Positions 1 to 9,732 of a DNA stretch of 64,000 nt are shown piece after piece. The translations under genes were made by a program, and so were the position numbers. Origin of the DNA: Microbacterium sp. Root166 (lineage in GTDB: Bacteria > Actinomycetota > Actinomycetes > Actinomycetales > Microbacteriaceae); the NCBI RefSeq assembly GCF_001427145.1, contig NZ_LMGL01000002.1:434001-498000 (forward strand), read 5' to 3'. Position 1 is the first letter of the stretch; each line of letters begins with the position of its first letter. The notes under the pieces are model-generated. The model made no database searches and had not been told where the DNA came from. It saw nothing but the letters and a program-made list of their open reading frames with translations.

Positions 1-1
1 G

Positions 2-988
2 ATCGTCCTGCAGACCGCACCGCACATCGGCAACACCGGCATGAACGGCGAAGACCCCGAGTCGCGCCGCATCTGGGTGTCGGGCTACATCGTGCGCGAC
101 CCCTCCCGGGTGGTCTCGAACTGGCGTGCCGATGAGTCCCTCGACGACGCCCTCGACCATGACGGGGTCGTCGGGATCAGCGGCATCGACACGCGCGCCG
201 TCACGCGCCACATCCGCTCGGCGGGCAGCATGCGCGGCGGGATCTTCTCGGGCGAGGCGGCCGCCCTGGACGCCGAGCAGCAGCTGCAGCTCGTCCGGGA
301 GGCGCCGGCGATGGCCGGTCGCAACCTGTCGGCCGAGGTGTCGGTCGCGGTCGCCGAGGTCACCGAGGCGACGGGGGAGAAGATCGGCAACCTCGCCGTG
401 CTCGACCTCGGCGTCAAGCAGGCGACGATCGACAACCTGGCCGCCCGCGGCTTCGAGGTGCACGTGCTGCCGCAGGACGTCACGATCGACGACATCCGCT
501 CGATCGAGCCGGTCGCGGTCTTCTACTCCAACGGTCCGGGCGACCCCGCCGCTTCGGGGGATCACGTCGAGCTGCTGCGTGGTGTGCTGGACGAGGGCCT
601 GCCCTTCTTCGGCATCTGCTTCGGCAACCAGCTCCTCGGCCGCGCGCTGGGTCTCGGCACCTTCAAGCTGCCTTTCGGCCACCGCGGGATCAACCAGCCC
701 GTGCTCGACAAGACCACCGGGCGGGTCGAGATCACCGCTCACAACCACGGCTTCGCGGTGGACGCGCCGGTCGACGGCGAGTTCGACAGCCCGAACGGCT
801 ACGGCCGCGTCGAGGTGAGCCACGTCGGCCTCAACGACAACGTCGTCGAGGGACTGCGCGCCCTCGACATCCCCGCGTTCTCGGTGCAGTACCACCCCGA
901 GGCCGCCGCGGGCCCGCACGATGCCAACTACCTCTTCGACCGCTTCCGCGACCTCGTGGTCGCGACCCTGAAGGACAAGAATGCCTAA
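2..988 (+). CDS. carA: Carbamoyl-phosphate synthase small subunit, 5' end cut by window
   Basis: Glutamine amidotransferase subunit that hydrolyses glutamine and passes ammonia to CarB for carbamoyl phosphate synthesis (pyrimidines and arginine). The reading frame is open from base 2, before the first ATG at 41, so the gene begins outside the window; 328 codons are present and roughly 50-60 N-terminal residues of the usual 380 or so are missing. The class I GATase domain shows the nucleophile elbow GICFGNQ and the His-Glu pair in VQYHPEA. The stop overlaps the carB start by 8 bp, which indicates translational coupling. Confidence 0.96.
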   Translation: MVLQTAPHIGNTGMNGEDPESRRIWVSGYIVRDPSRVVSNWRADESLDDALDHDGVVGISGIDTRAVTRHIRSAGSMRGGIFSGEAAALDAEQQLQLVREAPAMAGRNLSAEVSVAVAEVTEATGEKIGNLAVLDLGVKQATIDNLAARGFEVHVLPQDVTIDDIRSIEPVAVFYSNGPGDPAASGDHVELLRGVLDEGLPFFGICFGNQLLGRALGLGTFKLPFGHRGINQPVLDKTTGRVEITAHNHGFAVDAPVDGEFDSPNGYGRVEVSHVGLNDNVVEGLRALDIPAFSVQYHPEAAAGPHDANYLFDRFRDLVVATLKDKNA

Positions 989-3900
989 GCGCGACGACAT
1001 CAACTCCGTCCTGGTGATCGGCTCCGGCCCGATCGTCATCGGCCAGGCGTGCGAGTTCGACTACTCGGGCACGCAGGCCTGCCGGGTGCTCCGCGAGGAG
1101 GGCGTGCGCGTCATCCTGGTCAACTCCAACCCGGCGACGATCATGACCGACCCGGACTTCGCCGACGCGACGTACATCGAGCCGATCACGTGGCAGGTCA
1201 TCGAGACGATCATCGCCAAGGAGAAGCCCGACGCGATCCTGCCGACGCTGGGCGGCCAGACCGCGCTCAACGCGGCGATCGACCTGCACAACCACGGGAT
1301 CCTCGAGAAGTACGACGTCGAGCTGATCGGCGCGAACTTCGAGGCCATCAACAAGGGCGAGGACCGCCAGATCTTCAAGCAGCTCGTCCTCGACGCGGGC
1401 GCGGACGTCGCGGCATCCCGCATCGCCCACACCATGGACGAGGTCCTCGCCGCCGCCGATGAGCTCGGCTACCCGCTCGTCGTGCGCCCGTCCTTCACGA
1501 TGGGCGGCCTCGGTTCGGGCTTCGCCTACGACGAGAACGACCTGCGCCGCATCGCCGGCGCCGGCCTGCGCGATTCGCCGACCACCGAGGTGCTCCTGGA
1601 GGAGTCCATCCTCGGCTGGAAGGAGTACGAGCTCGAGCTCATGCGCGACACGGCCGACAACACCGTCGTGGTCTGCTCGATCGAGAACGTCGACCCCGTC
1701 GGCGTGCACACCGGCGACTCGATCACGGTCGCCCCCGCGCTGACGCTGACCGACCGCGAGTACCAGAAGCTCCGCGACATCGGCATCGACATCATCCGCG
1801 CCGTGGGCGTGGACACCGGCGGCTGCAACATCCAGTTCGCCGTCGACCCCAGCAACGGGCGCATCATCGTCATCGAGATGAATCCCCGCGTGTCGCGGTC
1901 CTCGGCGCTGGCCTCCAAGGCCACCGGCTTCCCGATCGCCAAGATCGCCGCGAAACTCGCGATCGGCTACCGCCTGGACGAGATCCCGAACGACATCACG
2001 AAGGTCACTCCGGCGAGCTTCGAGCCGACGCTGGACTACGTCGTGGTGAAGGTTCCCCGCTTCAACTTCGAGAAGTTCCCGGCGGCCGACACCACGCTCA
2101 CCACCACCATGAAGTCGGTCGGCGAGGCGATGGCCATCGGCCGCAACTATGCGACGGCGCTGCAGAAGGCGCTCCGCTCGCTGGAGAAGCGCGGATCGAG
2201 CTTCCACTGGGGCGACGAGTCCCGGTCCGCCGAGGAGCTCCTGCAGATCGCGAAGAAGCCCACGGACGGCCGCATCGTCGTGCTGCAGCAGGCGCTGCGG
2301 ATGGGCGCCACGGTCGAGCAGGCGTTCGAGGCCACCGGGATCGACCCGTGGTTCCTCGACCAGATGGTGCTCATCAACGAGGTCGCCGAGCACGTTCGCC
2401 AGGCCGGCGAGCTGGATGCCGCGACCCTGCTCATCGCGAAGGAGCACGGCTTCAGCGACGCCCAGATCGCGCAGCTCCGGGGCGGCGGTGTTGATCAGAT
2501 GAGCGAGGAGTCGGTGCGCGGCATCCGTCACGGGTTCGGACTCCGCCCGGTGTTCAAGACGGTCGACACGTGCGCGGGGGAGTTCCCCGCACTGACGCCG
2601 TACCACTACTCCAGCTACGACTTCGAGACCGAGGTCACGCCGTCGGAGCGGACCAAGGTCGTCATCATCGGCTCGGGTCCGAACCGCATCGGCCAGGGCG
2701 TCGAGTTCGACTACTCGTGCGTGCACGCCTCGTTCGCGCTGTCGGACGCCGGGTACGAGACCGTCATGGTCAACTGCAACCCCGAGACCGTGTCGACCGA
2801 CTACGACACCTCCGACCGCCTGTACTTCGAGCCGCTGACGCTCGAGGACGTGCTCGAGGTGCTGCACGCCGAGGCGCAGTCCGGCGAGATCCTGGGCGTC
2901 ATCTGCCAGCTCGGCGGCCAGACGCCGCTGGGCCTGGCGAAGGGCATCGAGGACGCCGGGTACAACATCCTCGGCACCAAGCCCGCCGCCATCGACCTGG
3001 CCGAGGAGCGCGAGCTGTTCTCGCGCCTGCTCGACGACGCCGGGCTCCTCGCCCCGCGCAACGGCACCGCGATCGACGCCGAGGGCGCCGTGGTGATCGC
3101 CGAGGAGATCGGCTACCCGGTGCTCGTGCGCCCCAGCTTCGTGCTCGGCGGCCGCGGCATGGAGATCGTGTACTCCACCGAGGCGCTGCGCGAGTACTTC
3201 GTGCGCACCGCCGGCGAGGTGATCGTGGAGCAGGGCAAGCCGCTGCTCGTGGACCGCTTCCTGGACGACGCCATCGAGATCGACGTCGACGCCCTGTTCG
3301 ACGGCGAGGAGCTCTACATCGGCGGCGTCATGGAGCACCTCGAGGAGGCCGGCATCCACTCCGGCGACTCCAGCTGCACCCTGCCCCCGGTGAGCCTCGG
3401 CCGCAGCGACATCGACCGCGTGCGCGTCGCCACCCAGGCGATCGCCGAGGGCGTCGGCGTGCGCGGTCTGCTCAACGTGCAGTTCGCCATCTCGGCGGGC
3501 GTGCTCTACGTCATCGAAGCGAACCCGCGTGCCAGCCGCACCGTGCCGTTCGTGTCCAAGGCCCTCGGCATCCCGCTGGCCAAGGCGGCCGCGCGCGTGA
3601 TGGCCGGCGCCTCGATCGCCGAGCTCAAGGACGAGGGGCTGCTGCCCCCGCAGGACGGCTCGCGCGTCCCGCTGGACGCGCCGGTCGCCGTCAAGGAGGC
3701 CGTGCTGCCCTTCAAGCGGTTCCGCACCGCCGACGGTCAGACGGTGGACTCCGTCCTCGGCCCGGAGATGCGCTCGACCGGAGAGGTCATGGGCATCGAC
3801 CGCGACTTCCCGACCGCGTTCGCCAAGTCCCAGGAGGCCGCGTACGGCGGTCTGCCACTGGAGGGCACCGTGTTCATCTCGGTCGCCGACAGCGACAAGC

Positions 3901-4283
3901 GCGCCGTGATCCTCCCGGCCCACCGCCTGCAGGAGCTGGGCTACACGCTGGTCGCGACCGAGGGCACCGCCGAGATCCTGGCACGCAACGGCATCGCCGT
4001 GACGGTCGTGAGCAAGTACTCCGAGACGCAGGAGTCGGGCGCGACGAACATCGTCGACCTGATCAACGCGGGCGAGATCGACATCGTGGTGAACACGCCG
4101 AGCGGCGGCAGCGCCCGGGCCGACGGCTACGAGATCCGCGCGGCGGCCGTCGCCGGCGACAAGGCGCTCTTCACGACGATGGCCGTGCTCGGTGCCGCCG
4201 TCAGCGCCATGCCCGCGCTGCGCGCCGGCTTCGACGTGCGCAGCCTCCAGGAGTACGCGGCCGACCGGGCGGCTCGAGCGTGA
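981..4283 (+). CDS. carB: Carbamoyl-phosphate synthase large subunit
   Basis: 1100 residues, the normal length for CarB. It makes carbamoyl phosphate from ammonia, bicarbonate and two ATP. Two homologous ATP-grasp halves are visible: the N-terminal one opens with [20 protein letters not shown] and the second, near residue 555, repeats it as [20 protein letters not shown]. The last 130 residues or so form the MGS-like allosteric domain. It starts at ATG 981 inside the end of carA and ends in a GTGA overlap with pyrF, so carA-carB-pyrF form one operon. Confidence 0.98.
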   Translation: MPKRDDINSVLVIGSGPIVIGQACEFDYSGTQACRVLREEGVRVILVNSNPATIMTDPDFADATYIEPITWQVIETIIAKEKPDAILPTLGGQTALNAAIDLHNHGILEKYDVELIGANFEAINKGEDRQIFKQLVLDAGADVAASRIAHTMDEVLAAADELGYPLVVRPSFTMGGLGSGFAYDENDLRRIAGAGLRDSPTTEVLLEESILGWKEYELELMRDTADNTVVVCSIENVDPVGVHTGDSITVAPALTLTDREYQKLRDIGIDIIRAVGVDTGGCNIQFAVDPSNGRIIVIEMNPRVSRSSALASKATGFPIAKIAAKLAIGYRLDEIPNDITKVTPASFEPTLDYVVVKVPRFNFEKFPAADTTLTTTMKSVGEAMAIGRNYATALQKALRSLEKRGSSFHWGDESRSAEELLQIAKKPTDGRIVVLQQALRMGATVEQAFEATGIDPWFLDQMVLINEVAEHVRQAGELDAATLLIAKEHGFSDAQIAQLRGGGVDQMSEESVRGIRHGFGLRPVFKTVDTCAGEFPALTPYHYSSYDFETEVTPSERTKVVIIGSGPNRIGQGVEFDYSCVHASFALSDAGYETVMVNCNPETVSTDYDTSDRLYFEPLTLEDVLEVLHAEAQSGEILGVICQLGGQTPLGLAKGIEDAGYNILGTKPAAIDLAEERELFSRLLDDAGLLAPRNGTAIDAEGAVVIAEEIGYPVLVRPSFVLGGRGMEIVYSTEALREYFVRTAGEVIVEQGKPLLVDRFLDDAIEIDVDALFDGEELYIGGVMEHLEEAGIHSGDSSCTLPPVSLGRSDIDRVRVATQAIAEGVGVRGLLNVQFAISAGVLYVIEANPRASRTVPFVSKALGIPLAKAAARVMAGASIAELKDEGLLPPQDGSRVPLDAPVAVKEAVLPFKRFRTADGQTVDSVLGPEMRSTGEVMGIDRDFPTAFAKSQEAAYGGLPLEGTVFISVADSDKRAVILPAHRLQELGYTLVATEGTAEILARNGIAVTVVSKYSETQESGATNIVDLINAGEIDIVVNTPSGGSARADGYEIRAAAVAGDKALFTTMAVLGAAVSAMPALRAGFDVRSLQEYAADRAARA

Positions 4284-5140
4284 CGTCGTTCGGTGCCCGG
4301 GTCGCCGCCGCGCTGCACGCCCACGGACCGCTGTGCGTCGGGATCGACCCTCATGAGTCGCTCCTGACGGAGTGGGGATTGGATGCCTCGGCCGTCGGCG
4401 TGCGGGAGTTCGGCCTGCGCGTCGTCGGCGCCGCGGCGGGCCGCGTCGGCATCGTCAAGCCGCAGGTCGCCTTCTTCGAGCGCTACGGATCGGCCGGGTT
4501 CGCCGCGCTCGAGGACGTGCTGCGCGAAGCGCGCCAGGCCGGGCTGTTGGTGATCGCCGACGCCAAGCGCGGCGACATCGGGTCGACGATGGACGGCTAT
4601 GCGGCCGCCTGGCTGACGCCGGGGTCGCCACTCGAGGCCGATGCGCTCACGCTGAGCCCCTACCTCGGTGCGGAGTCGCTGCGGGCGACGCTCACCACGG
4701 CGATCCGCCATGACAAGGGCGCGTTCGTGCTCGCCGCGACGAGCAATCCCGAGGCATTCGCCCTGCAGAGCGCTCAGGTCGTCGATGTCGCCGCCGCCGA
4801 CGGCCAGTCCGTTGCCGAGCGCGTCGCGCGCGACATCGCGTGGGTCAACGGGTCGGCCGCCTTCGCCGGCACGCTCGGACCCGTGGGCCTCGTCGTCGGC
4901 GCCACGGTCGATCGCGTCGTCCTCGGGCTGAGCGACGATGCACTCCGCGGCGCGCCCATCCTCGCTCCCGGCTTCGGGGCGCAGGGCGCCGAGCCGCGGG
5001 ACCTGCCCGCGCTCTTCGGGCCCGTCGCCGGCAATGTCATCGCCTCCGAGAGCCGCAGCATCCTGGCCGCCGGCCCCGACCGCCTGGCCGCGCGGATCTC
5101 CGAGCGGTCCTCGATGTACGGGGAGGCCGGCCGTGGCTGA
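4280..5140 (+). CDS. pyrF: Orotidine 5'-phosphate decarboxylase
   Basis: Last step of UMP synthesis, decarboxylation of OMP. 286 residues, the longer subfamily-2 type common in actinobacteria. The catalytic signature [15 protein letters not shown] lies near residue 95. The GTG start at 4280 shares four bases with the carB stop (GTGA), chosen because the N-terminal GIDPHESL motif follows at the expected distance. The end overlaps the next gene by 8 bp, which couples pyrimidine synthesis to guanylate kinase. Confidence 0.95.
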   Translation: MTSFGARVAAALHAHGPLCVGIDPHESLLTEWGLDASAVGVREFGLRVVGAAAGRVGIVKPQVAFFERYGSAGFAALEDVLREARQAGLLVIADAKRGDIGSTMDGYAAAWLTPGSPLEADALTLSPYLGAESLRATLTTAIRHDKGAFVLAATSNPEAFALQSAQVVDVAAADGQSVAERVARDIAWVNGSAAFAGTLGPVGLVVGATVDRVVLGLSDDALRGAPILAPGFGAQGAEPRDLPALFGPVAGNVIASESRSILAAGPDRLAARISERSSMYGEAGRG

Positions 5141-6041
5141 GCAGCGTGCCGCGGCGACGCGGCCCCCCGAGGTCGACCGGGCAGCGGCATCCCGTCGTGC
5201 CGTCGCCGCGCGCCGTGAGAGAGCCGCCCTGAAGAAGGATGTCGCGACCCGCGTCATCTCGCCGCAGGAGCTGCTGCGGAGGGCCCTCGCCGCGCCGGAC
5301 TCTCCGGCCGGCGCGATGCGCGTGACCGAGTTCCTCACCTCGATCCCCGCGATCGGGGAGGGCAAGCGCGACCGCATCCTGCAGGACCTCGGCATCTCGC
5401 CGGTCAAGCGAGTGGGCGGTCTCGGCACGCGTCAGCGCGCCGACCTGCGCGCCTTCCTCGACGAGCGCTGGCCCGAGCTCGAGCCTCGCGGCGGCCGGAG
5501 CCGCCTCATCGTGCTGGCCGGGCCCACCGCCGTGGGCAAGGGGACCGTGGCCGCGCACATCAAGGAGCACCACCCCGACATCCACCTGTCGGTCTCGGCC
5601 ACGACGCGGGCGCCCCGCCCGGGCGAGGTCGACGGCGAGCACTATTTCTTCGTCGACGACGCCGAGTTCGACCGGCTCATCGCCGAGGGCGAGCTGCTCG
5701 AGCACGCCACCGTCCACAACGCCTACCGGTACGGCACGCCGCGGGCGCCGATCGAGCGCGTCCTCGCCGAGGGGCGCACGGCGCTGCTCGAGATCGATCT
5801 GCAGGGCGCACGACAGGTGCGCGCGGCAGATCCGTCGGCCACGCTGGTCTTCCTGCTGCCGCCGAGCTGGGACGAGCTCGTGCAACGGCTGGTGGGCCGC
5901 GGCACCGAGGGCGACGAGGAGCGCGCGCGACGACTGCGCACGGCGAGGACCGAGCTGGCCTCCCAGGGCGAGTTCGACTACCGCGTCGTCAACGACGACG
6001 TCGCCCGCGCCGCCGGCGAAGTGGCACGCCTTGCACGCTGA
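5133..6041 (+). CDS. gmk: Guanylate kinase fused to an N-terminal MihF-like domain
   Basis: 302 residues, about 110 more than a stand-alone guanylate kinase (GMP + ATP to GDP + ADP). Residues 1-115 or so resemble the actinobacterial integration host factor MihF: a basic helical segment followed by MRVTEFLTSIPAIGEGKRD and the VGGLGTRQRADLRAFL helix. The kinase begins near residue 124 with P-loop GPTAVGKGT at 130-138 and then SATTRAPRPGEVDGEHY. In Mycobacterium mihF and gmk are separate neighbours; here no stop or start separates them. GTG 5133 was chosen because it overlaps pyrF by 8 bp and gives a complete MihF part. The DNA-binding role of the fused domain is inference. Confidence 0.9.
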   Translation: MAEQRAAATRPPEVDRAAASRRAVAARRERAALKKDVATRVISPQELLRRALAAPDSPAGAMRVTEFLTSIPAIGEGKRDRILQDLGISPVKRVGGLGTRQRADLRAFLDERWPELEPRGGRSRLIVLAGPTAVGKGTVAAHIKEHHPDIHLSVSATTRAPRPGEVDGEHYFFVDDAEFDRLIAEGELLEHATVHNAYRYGTPRAPIERVLAEGRTALLEIDLQGARQVRAADPSATLVFLLPPSWDELVQRLVGRGTEGDEERARRLRTARTELASQGEFDYRVVNDDVARAAGEVARLAR

Positions 6042-6057
6042 GAGCGCGCCGGGGGCG

Positions 6058-6063
6058 TAGAAT
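6058..6063 (+). promoter_or_regulatory. -10 element TAGAAT upstream of rpoZ
   Basis: TAGAAT is followed after 6 nt by an in-frame ATG at 6070 and, further on, by the Shine-Dalgarno-led ATG of rpoZ at 6133. Transcription would start near 6070. Confidence 0.5.
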
Positions 6064-6132
6064 GGCTGGATGCCTCGGTTCGCCCGGGGCCCCGAGACCT
6101 TTCCACCCGTCATCCGATCCAGGAGGATTCCC

Positions 6133-6387
6133 ATGGCCGGAACGAACCAGGGCATCATCGAGCCCCCCATCGACAGCCTTCTCGAGAAGGTCGACTCCAA
6201 GTACCAGCTCGTGATCTTCGCGTCCAAGCGTGCGCGCCAGATCAACGACTACTACTCCGACCTGCACGAGGGCAACCTCTTCGACAACGTCGGCCCGCTG
6301 GTCGACTCGACCGTCGAGGACAAGCCGCTCACGATCGCGATGCACGAGATCCACGAGGACAAGCTTCGCCTTCGTCCCATCGAGTAA
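6133..6387 (+). CDS. rpoZ: RNA polymerase omega subunit
   Basis: 84 residues, small subunit that helps fold and assemble the beta' subunit of RNA polymerase. Conserved core: [19 protein letters not shown], with [17 protein letters not shown] at the C-terminus. The start at 6133 is preceded by a strong AGGAGG at 6121-6126. An in-frame ATG at 6070 sits at leaderless distance from a -10 box and would add 21 non-conserved residues. It follows gmk as usual in actinobacteria, but coaBC, normally next, is not there. Confidence 0.93.
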   Translation: MAGTNQGIIEPPIDSLLEKVDSKYQLVIFASKRARQINDYYSDLHEGNLFDNVGPLVDSTVEDKPLTIAMHEIHEDKLRLRPIE

Positions 6388-6402
6388 GACCATTACCCCT
6401 GA

Positions 6403-6439
6403 TGCCCCTGGCAGCCGACGTTGTCGGCCACCGGGGGCA
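6403..6439 (+). terminator. Hairpin between rpoZ and metK
   Basis: TGCCCC (6403-6408) pairs with GGGGCA (6434-6439), with an inner CCGAC/GTCGG stem. It lacks a clean U-tract, so termination after rpoZ is probable rather than shown. Confidence 0.4.
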
Positions 6440-6443
6440 TACT
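6438..6443 (+). promoter_or_regulatory. Possible -10 element CATACT for metK
   Basis: CATACT abuts the hairpin and lies about 32 nt before the metK ATG. A leader of about 25 nt would carry the GGAG at 6466-6469. Confidence 0.35.
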
Positions 6444-6474
6444 GGTGCCTGCACTCTTCCGATCTGGAGCATCG

Positions 6475-7668
6475 ATGACCGACCTGCGGCTGTTCACGTC
6501 CGAATCCGTCACCGAGGGGCACCCCGACAAGATCTGCGACCAGATCTCGGACAGCATCCTCGACGCCATCCTCACCGAAGACCCGCGCGGCCGCGTGGCC
6601 GTCGAGACGCTCGTCACGACGGGCCTGGTCCACGTCGCGGGTGAGGTGTCGACGTCGGCCTACGTCGAGATTCCGGCGATCGTCCGCGGGGTGGTCAACC
6701 GCATCGGCTACACGTCGAGCGAGACCGGCTTCGACGGCGACTCCTGCGGCGTGAGCGTGTCGATCGGCGCGCAGTCCAGCGACATCGCCGCCGGCGTCGA
6801 CAAGGCGTTCGAGCGTCGTGAGGACGGCTCCGAGGACCCGCACGACCTGCAGGGCGCCGGCGACCAGGGCATCATGTTCGGCTACGCCACGACCGAGACA
6901 CCGCAACTCATGCCCATGGCGGCATGGACCGCGCACCGCATGGCCGAGCGCCTCGCCGAGGTGCGCCGGTCGGGTGCGCTGCCCTTCCTGCGTCCCGACG
7001 GCAAGACGCAGGTGACGCTGGGCTACGACGGCCACACGCCGCGCACGGTCGAGTCCGTGGTGCTGTCCACGCAGCACCAGCCCGACATCTCGCAGAAGGC
7101 GCTCCGCGCCGCCGTCCGCGCCGAGGTCATCGACCCGGTGCTCGAGGCGACCGGGCTGGAGCTTCCGGAGGTGAAGTTCTACATCAACCCCGCCGGACCG
7201 TTCGTCACCGGCGGACCCAAGGGCGATGCCGGGCTCACCGGCCGCAAGATCATCATCGACACGTACGGCGGGGCATCCCGCCACGGCGGCGGCGCCTTCA
7301 GCGGCAAGGACCCCTCCAAGGTCGACCGCTCCGCGGCGTACGCGATGCGGTGGGTGGCCAAGAACGCCGTCGCCGCGGGTCTGGCCGAACGGCTCGAGGT
7401 CCAGGTGGCGTATGCCATCGGCAAGGCGAAGCCGGTCGGGCTCTACGTCGAGACGTTCGGCACGGGTACGGTCTCCGACGAGGTCATCACGCGCGCGATC
7501 CTCGACGTCTTCGACCTGCGTCCCAAGGCGATCATCGACCAACTCGACCTGCTGCGCCCGATCTACGCCAAGACGGCCGCCTACGGCCACTTCGGCCGTG
7601 AGCTGCCCGAGTTCACGTGGGAGCGCACGGACCGCGCCGACGACCTGCGCAGCGCCGCAGGCCTGTGA
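6475..7668 (+). CDS. metK: S-adenosylmethionine synthetase
   Basis: 397 residues. Makes SAM from methionine and ATP with release of phosphate and diphosphate. Diagnostic motifs are present: [19 protein letters not shown] at the N-terminus, [12 protein letters not shown] in the centre and [19 protein letters not shown] in the C-terminal third. An upstream in-frame GTG/ATG-rich stretch (from 6421) is rejected because a GGAG lies 5 nt before ATG 6475 and conservation begins there. No SAM riboswitch-like structure is seen upstream. Confidence 0.97.
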   Translation: MTDLRLFTSESVTEGHPDKICDQISDSILDAILTEDPRGRVAVETLVTTGLVHVAGEVSTSAYVEIPAIVRGVVNRIGYTSSETGFDGDSCGVSVSIGAQSSDIAAGVDKAFERREDGSEDPHDLQGAGDQGIMFGYATTETPQLMPMAAWTAHRMAERLAEVRRSGALPFLRPDGKTQVTLGYDGHTPRTVESVVLSTQHQPDISQKALRAAVRAEVIDPVLEATGLELPEVKFYINPAGPFVTGGPKGDAGLTGRKIIIDTYGGASRHGGGAFSGKDPSKVDRSAAYAMRWVAKNAVAAGLAERLEVQVAYAIGKAKPVGLYVETFGTGTVSDEVITRAILDVFDLRPKAIIDQLDLLRPIYAKTAAYGHFGRELPEFTWERTDRADDLRSAAGL

Positions 7669-7711
7669 CGCGAGACCCCGCCCGCCGAGCGCGGGCGTGC
7701 GGAGCGCCGGC

Positions 7712-9724
7712 ATGACCTCCCGGCGGGTCGCGCGCGTCCTGATCGACTCACCGCTGCCGCAGCTGGACCGCCTGTTCGACTACGCGATCCCCGAGCATCT
7801 CGCGGACGACGCCGTCGCCGGCGTACGGGTACGAGTGCCGCTGCGCACCGCCGGTCGCACGGTCGACGGCTACCTGGTCGAGGTCGGCGAGCCCGACGAG
7901 TCGGACCGCCCACTGTCGGAGCTCGACGCCGTCGTCTCGCCGATGCCGGTGCTCACACCCGGTCTGTACGCGCTCGCCCGCCGCTGCGCCGACCGTGCGG
8001 CCGGATCGGCCGGCGACATCCTCCGGCTGGCCATCCCCAAGCGCATGGTGCGCGCCGAGAAGGCCTGGCTGGCGGCCGAGCCGCCGACCGATCCCTCGGT
8101 CGTGCCCGCCGCGGTCGAATGGGCCGAGGCCGTGCTAGCCACGCACCCCGGGTTCGGCGAGGCGCTGGATCGCCGGGAGCGGCTCGCCGTCGACGCGCCG
8201 CCGTCTCCCGCGCTCCTCGGCGACGGCTCGGCCGTCGGGTCATGGGCGATGATGCTGGCTGCGGCAGCCGTCCGCACGCTCGCGGGCGGGCGCAGCGCGA
8301 TCATCGTGGTCCCGGATCACCGCGATCGCGCGCAGCTCGAGGCGGTGCTGTCCGTGTACGCGCCCCCGGGCGCGGTGGTCCGCGACGACGCCAAGCAGAG
8401 CTCGCCGCTGCGGTACTCCGCCTTCCTGCGCACGCTGGCCCCGGTGCCGTGCATCGTGATCGGCAACCGCTCGGCGGTGTACGCGCCGGTCGAACGGCTC
8501 GGCCTCGTCGCGCTGTGGGACGACGGCGACCCTCTCCTCGGCGAGCCTCTCAGCCCCGGCGTCCACGCGCGCGACGCGGCGCTGCTGCGTCAGGAGCTCG
8601 ACGGGTGCGCTCTGGTGTTCGCCGGCCACACCCGCACCACGGACGTCGAACGCCTGGTCCTCGTCGGCTGGGTGCGCGATCTGCCGGCCTCCCGGCGAGC
8701 CAGCCCGAAGGTCGTGCTCAGCGCTACCCAGGAGGGCGAATCCCGTGGCTCGCGCGTTCCCTCCGCCGCGTACGCCGCCGCGCGCGAGGCGCTCAAGGAC
8801 GGACCGGTGCTGGTACAGGTCGCCCGGCCGGGCTACGCGCCCGTACTGGTGTGCGCCGAGTGCCGGCAGCCCGCCCGCTGCGCGCACTGCGGCGGGCCGC
8901 TGCATGCGAAGCGTCACGGCGCGGTGCCCGACTGCACCTGGTGCGGCCGTACCGCCGTGGGGTGGTCGTGCCCGGACTGCTCGTCGACGCGCCTGCGCAT
9001 GGCGTCGTCGGGCAGTGAGCGCACGGCCGACGAGCTGGGCAGGGCGTTTCCCGGAGTCCGCGTCATCGTGGCCGACGGCGATCATCCGGTCTCCCACGTC
9101 GACGGCCGTCCCGCGCTGGTCGTCTCCACGCGCGGCGCCGAGCCGCTCGCCGCGGGCGGCTACCGGGCCGTGATCCTGCTCGACGGCGATCGGATGCTGC
9201 TCGCCGAGGAGCTGCGGATCGGTGAGTCGTGCCTGCGGTGGTGGTCCAACGCGGCCGCCCTCGCGGCGCCCGGCGCACCCGTGCATCTCGTCGGGGTCAC
9301 CGGTCCCGTGGCACGAGCACTGGCGACCTGGACCCAGCCCGCCTACGCGCGCGCCGAGCTCGCCGACCGCGTTCCGCTGCGCATGCCTCCCACGGTGCGG
9401 GTGGCCTCGGTCGACGGGGATCGTCCGGCGGTCGAGGCCGCCCTCGCGGCGCTGCGCACAGCGGTGCCCGAGTTGAGCGACGAGGCGATCCTCGGCCCCC
9501 TGCCTCGGGAAGAGGGCGTCCGCGCACTCGTCCGCTTCGAATACGCGCACGGCGCCCGGGTCGCGGAGAGCCTCCGCGCGTCCGTCGTGGCCGAGGCCAT
9601 CAAGGCCCGGCGCCCGGCGAAGCGGCGCTCCGCGCCCGGCCAGCTGTTCGGGGCGGGGGACCGGCCGGCGGGCAAGCGCAATACACTGAAAGTTCGGGTC
9701 GACGTGCCCGATCTCGACCTGTGA
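7712..9724 (+). CDS. priA: PriA-like primosomal protein N' without recognisable helicase motifs
   Basis: 670 residues. Homologue of the replication-restart factor PriA. The N-terminal 3'-DNA-binding domain (RVLIDSPLPQLDRLFDYAIP) and the zinc-binding region with eight cysteines (CAEC, CAHC, CTWC, CPDC, residues about 380-430) are present. The central part has no Walker A GxxGKT/S, as known for actinobacterial PriA proteins, which are thought not to unwind DNA. The start is uncertain; a GTG at 7698 is an alternative. It lies 43 bp after metK and 8 bp before fmt. Confidence 0.85.
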   Translation: MTSRRVARVLIDSPLPQLDRLFDYAIPEHLADDAVAGVRVRVPLRTAGRTVDGYLVEVGEPDESDRPLSELDAVVSPMPVLTPGLYALARRCADRAAGSAGDILRLAIPKRMVRAEKAWLAAEPPTDPSVVPAAVEWAEAVLATHPGFGEALDRRERLAVDAPPSPALLGDGSAVGSWAMMLAAAAVRTLAGGRSAIIVVPDHRDRAQLEAVLSVYAPPGAVVRDDAKQSSPLRYSAFLRTLAPVPCIVIGNRSAVYAPVERLGLVALWDDGDPLLGEPLSPGVHARDAALLRQELDGCALVFAGHTRTTDVERLVLVGWVRDLPASRRASPKVVLSATQEGESRGSRVPSAAYAAAREALKDGPVLVQVARPGYAPVLVCAECRQPARCAHCGGPLHAKRHGAVPDCTWCGRTAVGWSCPDCSSTRLRMASSGSERTADELGRAFPGVRVIVADGDHPVSHVDGRPALVVSTRGAEPLAAGGYRAVILLDGDRMLLAEELRIGESCLRWWSNAAALAAPGAPVHLVGVTGPVARALATWTQPAYARAELADRVPLRMPPTVRVASVDGDRPAVEAALAALRTAVPELSDEAILGPLPREEGVRALVRFEYAHGARVAESLRASVVAEAIKARRPAKRRSAPGQLFGAGDRPAGKRNTLKVRVDVPDLDL

Positions 9725-9732
9725 GGAACACC

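Noticed and set aside
831..3923. Open frame of 1030 codons on the minus strand opposite carB
   Set aside because: Its protein is repetitive in Arg, Gly, Asp, Val and has no recognisable domain, while the plus strand encodes full-length CarB. It is a GC-rich shadow frame.
6454..6465. CTCTTCCGATCT, identical to the 3' end of a common Illumina adapter
   Set aside because: A 12-base match can occur by chance, the flanking sequence is a plausible metK leader with a good GGAG, and no further adapter bases precede it. Kept only as a caution for the missing coaBC.
6388..6474. SAM riboswitch before metK
   Set aside because: The 87-bp gap holds one simple hairpin; no pseudoknot core or kink-turn pattern of a SAM riboswitch can be traced.
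7226..7711. N-terminal extension of PriA into metK
   Set aside because: The frame is open but overlaps conserved metK coding sequence and shows only Arg/Ser/Ala-rich shadow sequence; conservation starts after 7712.
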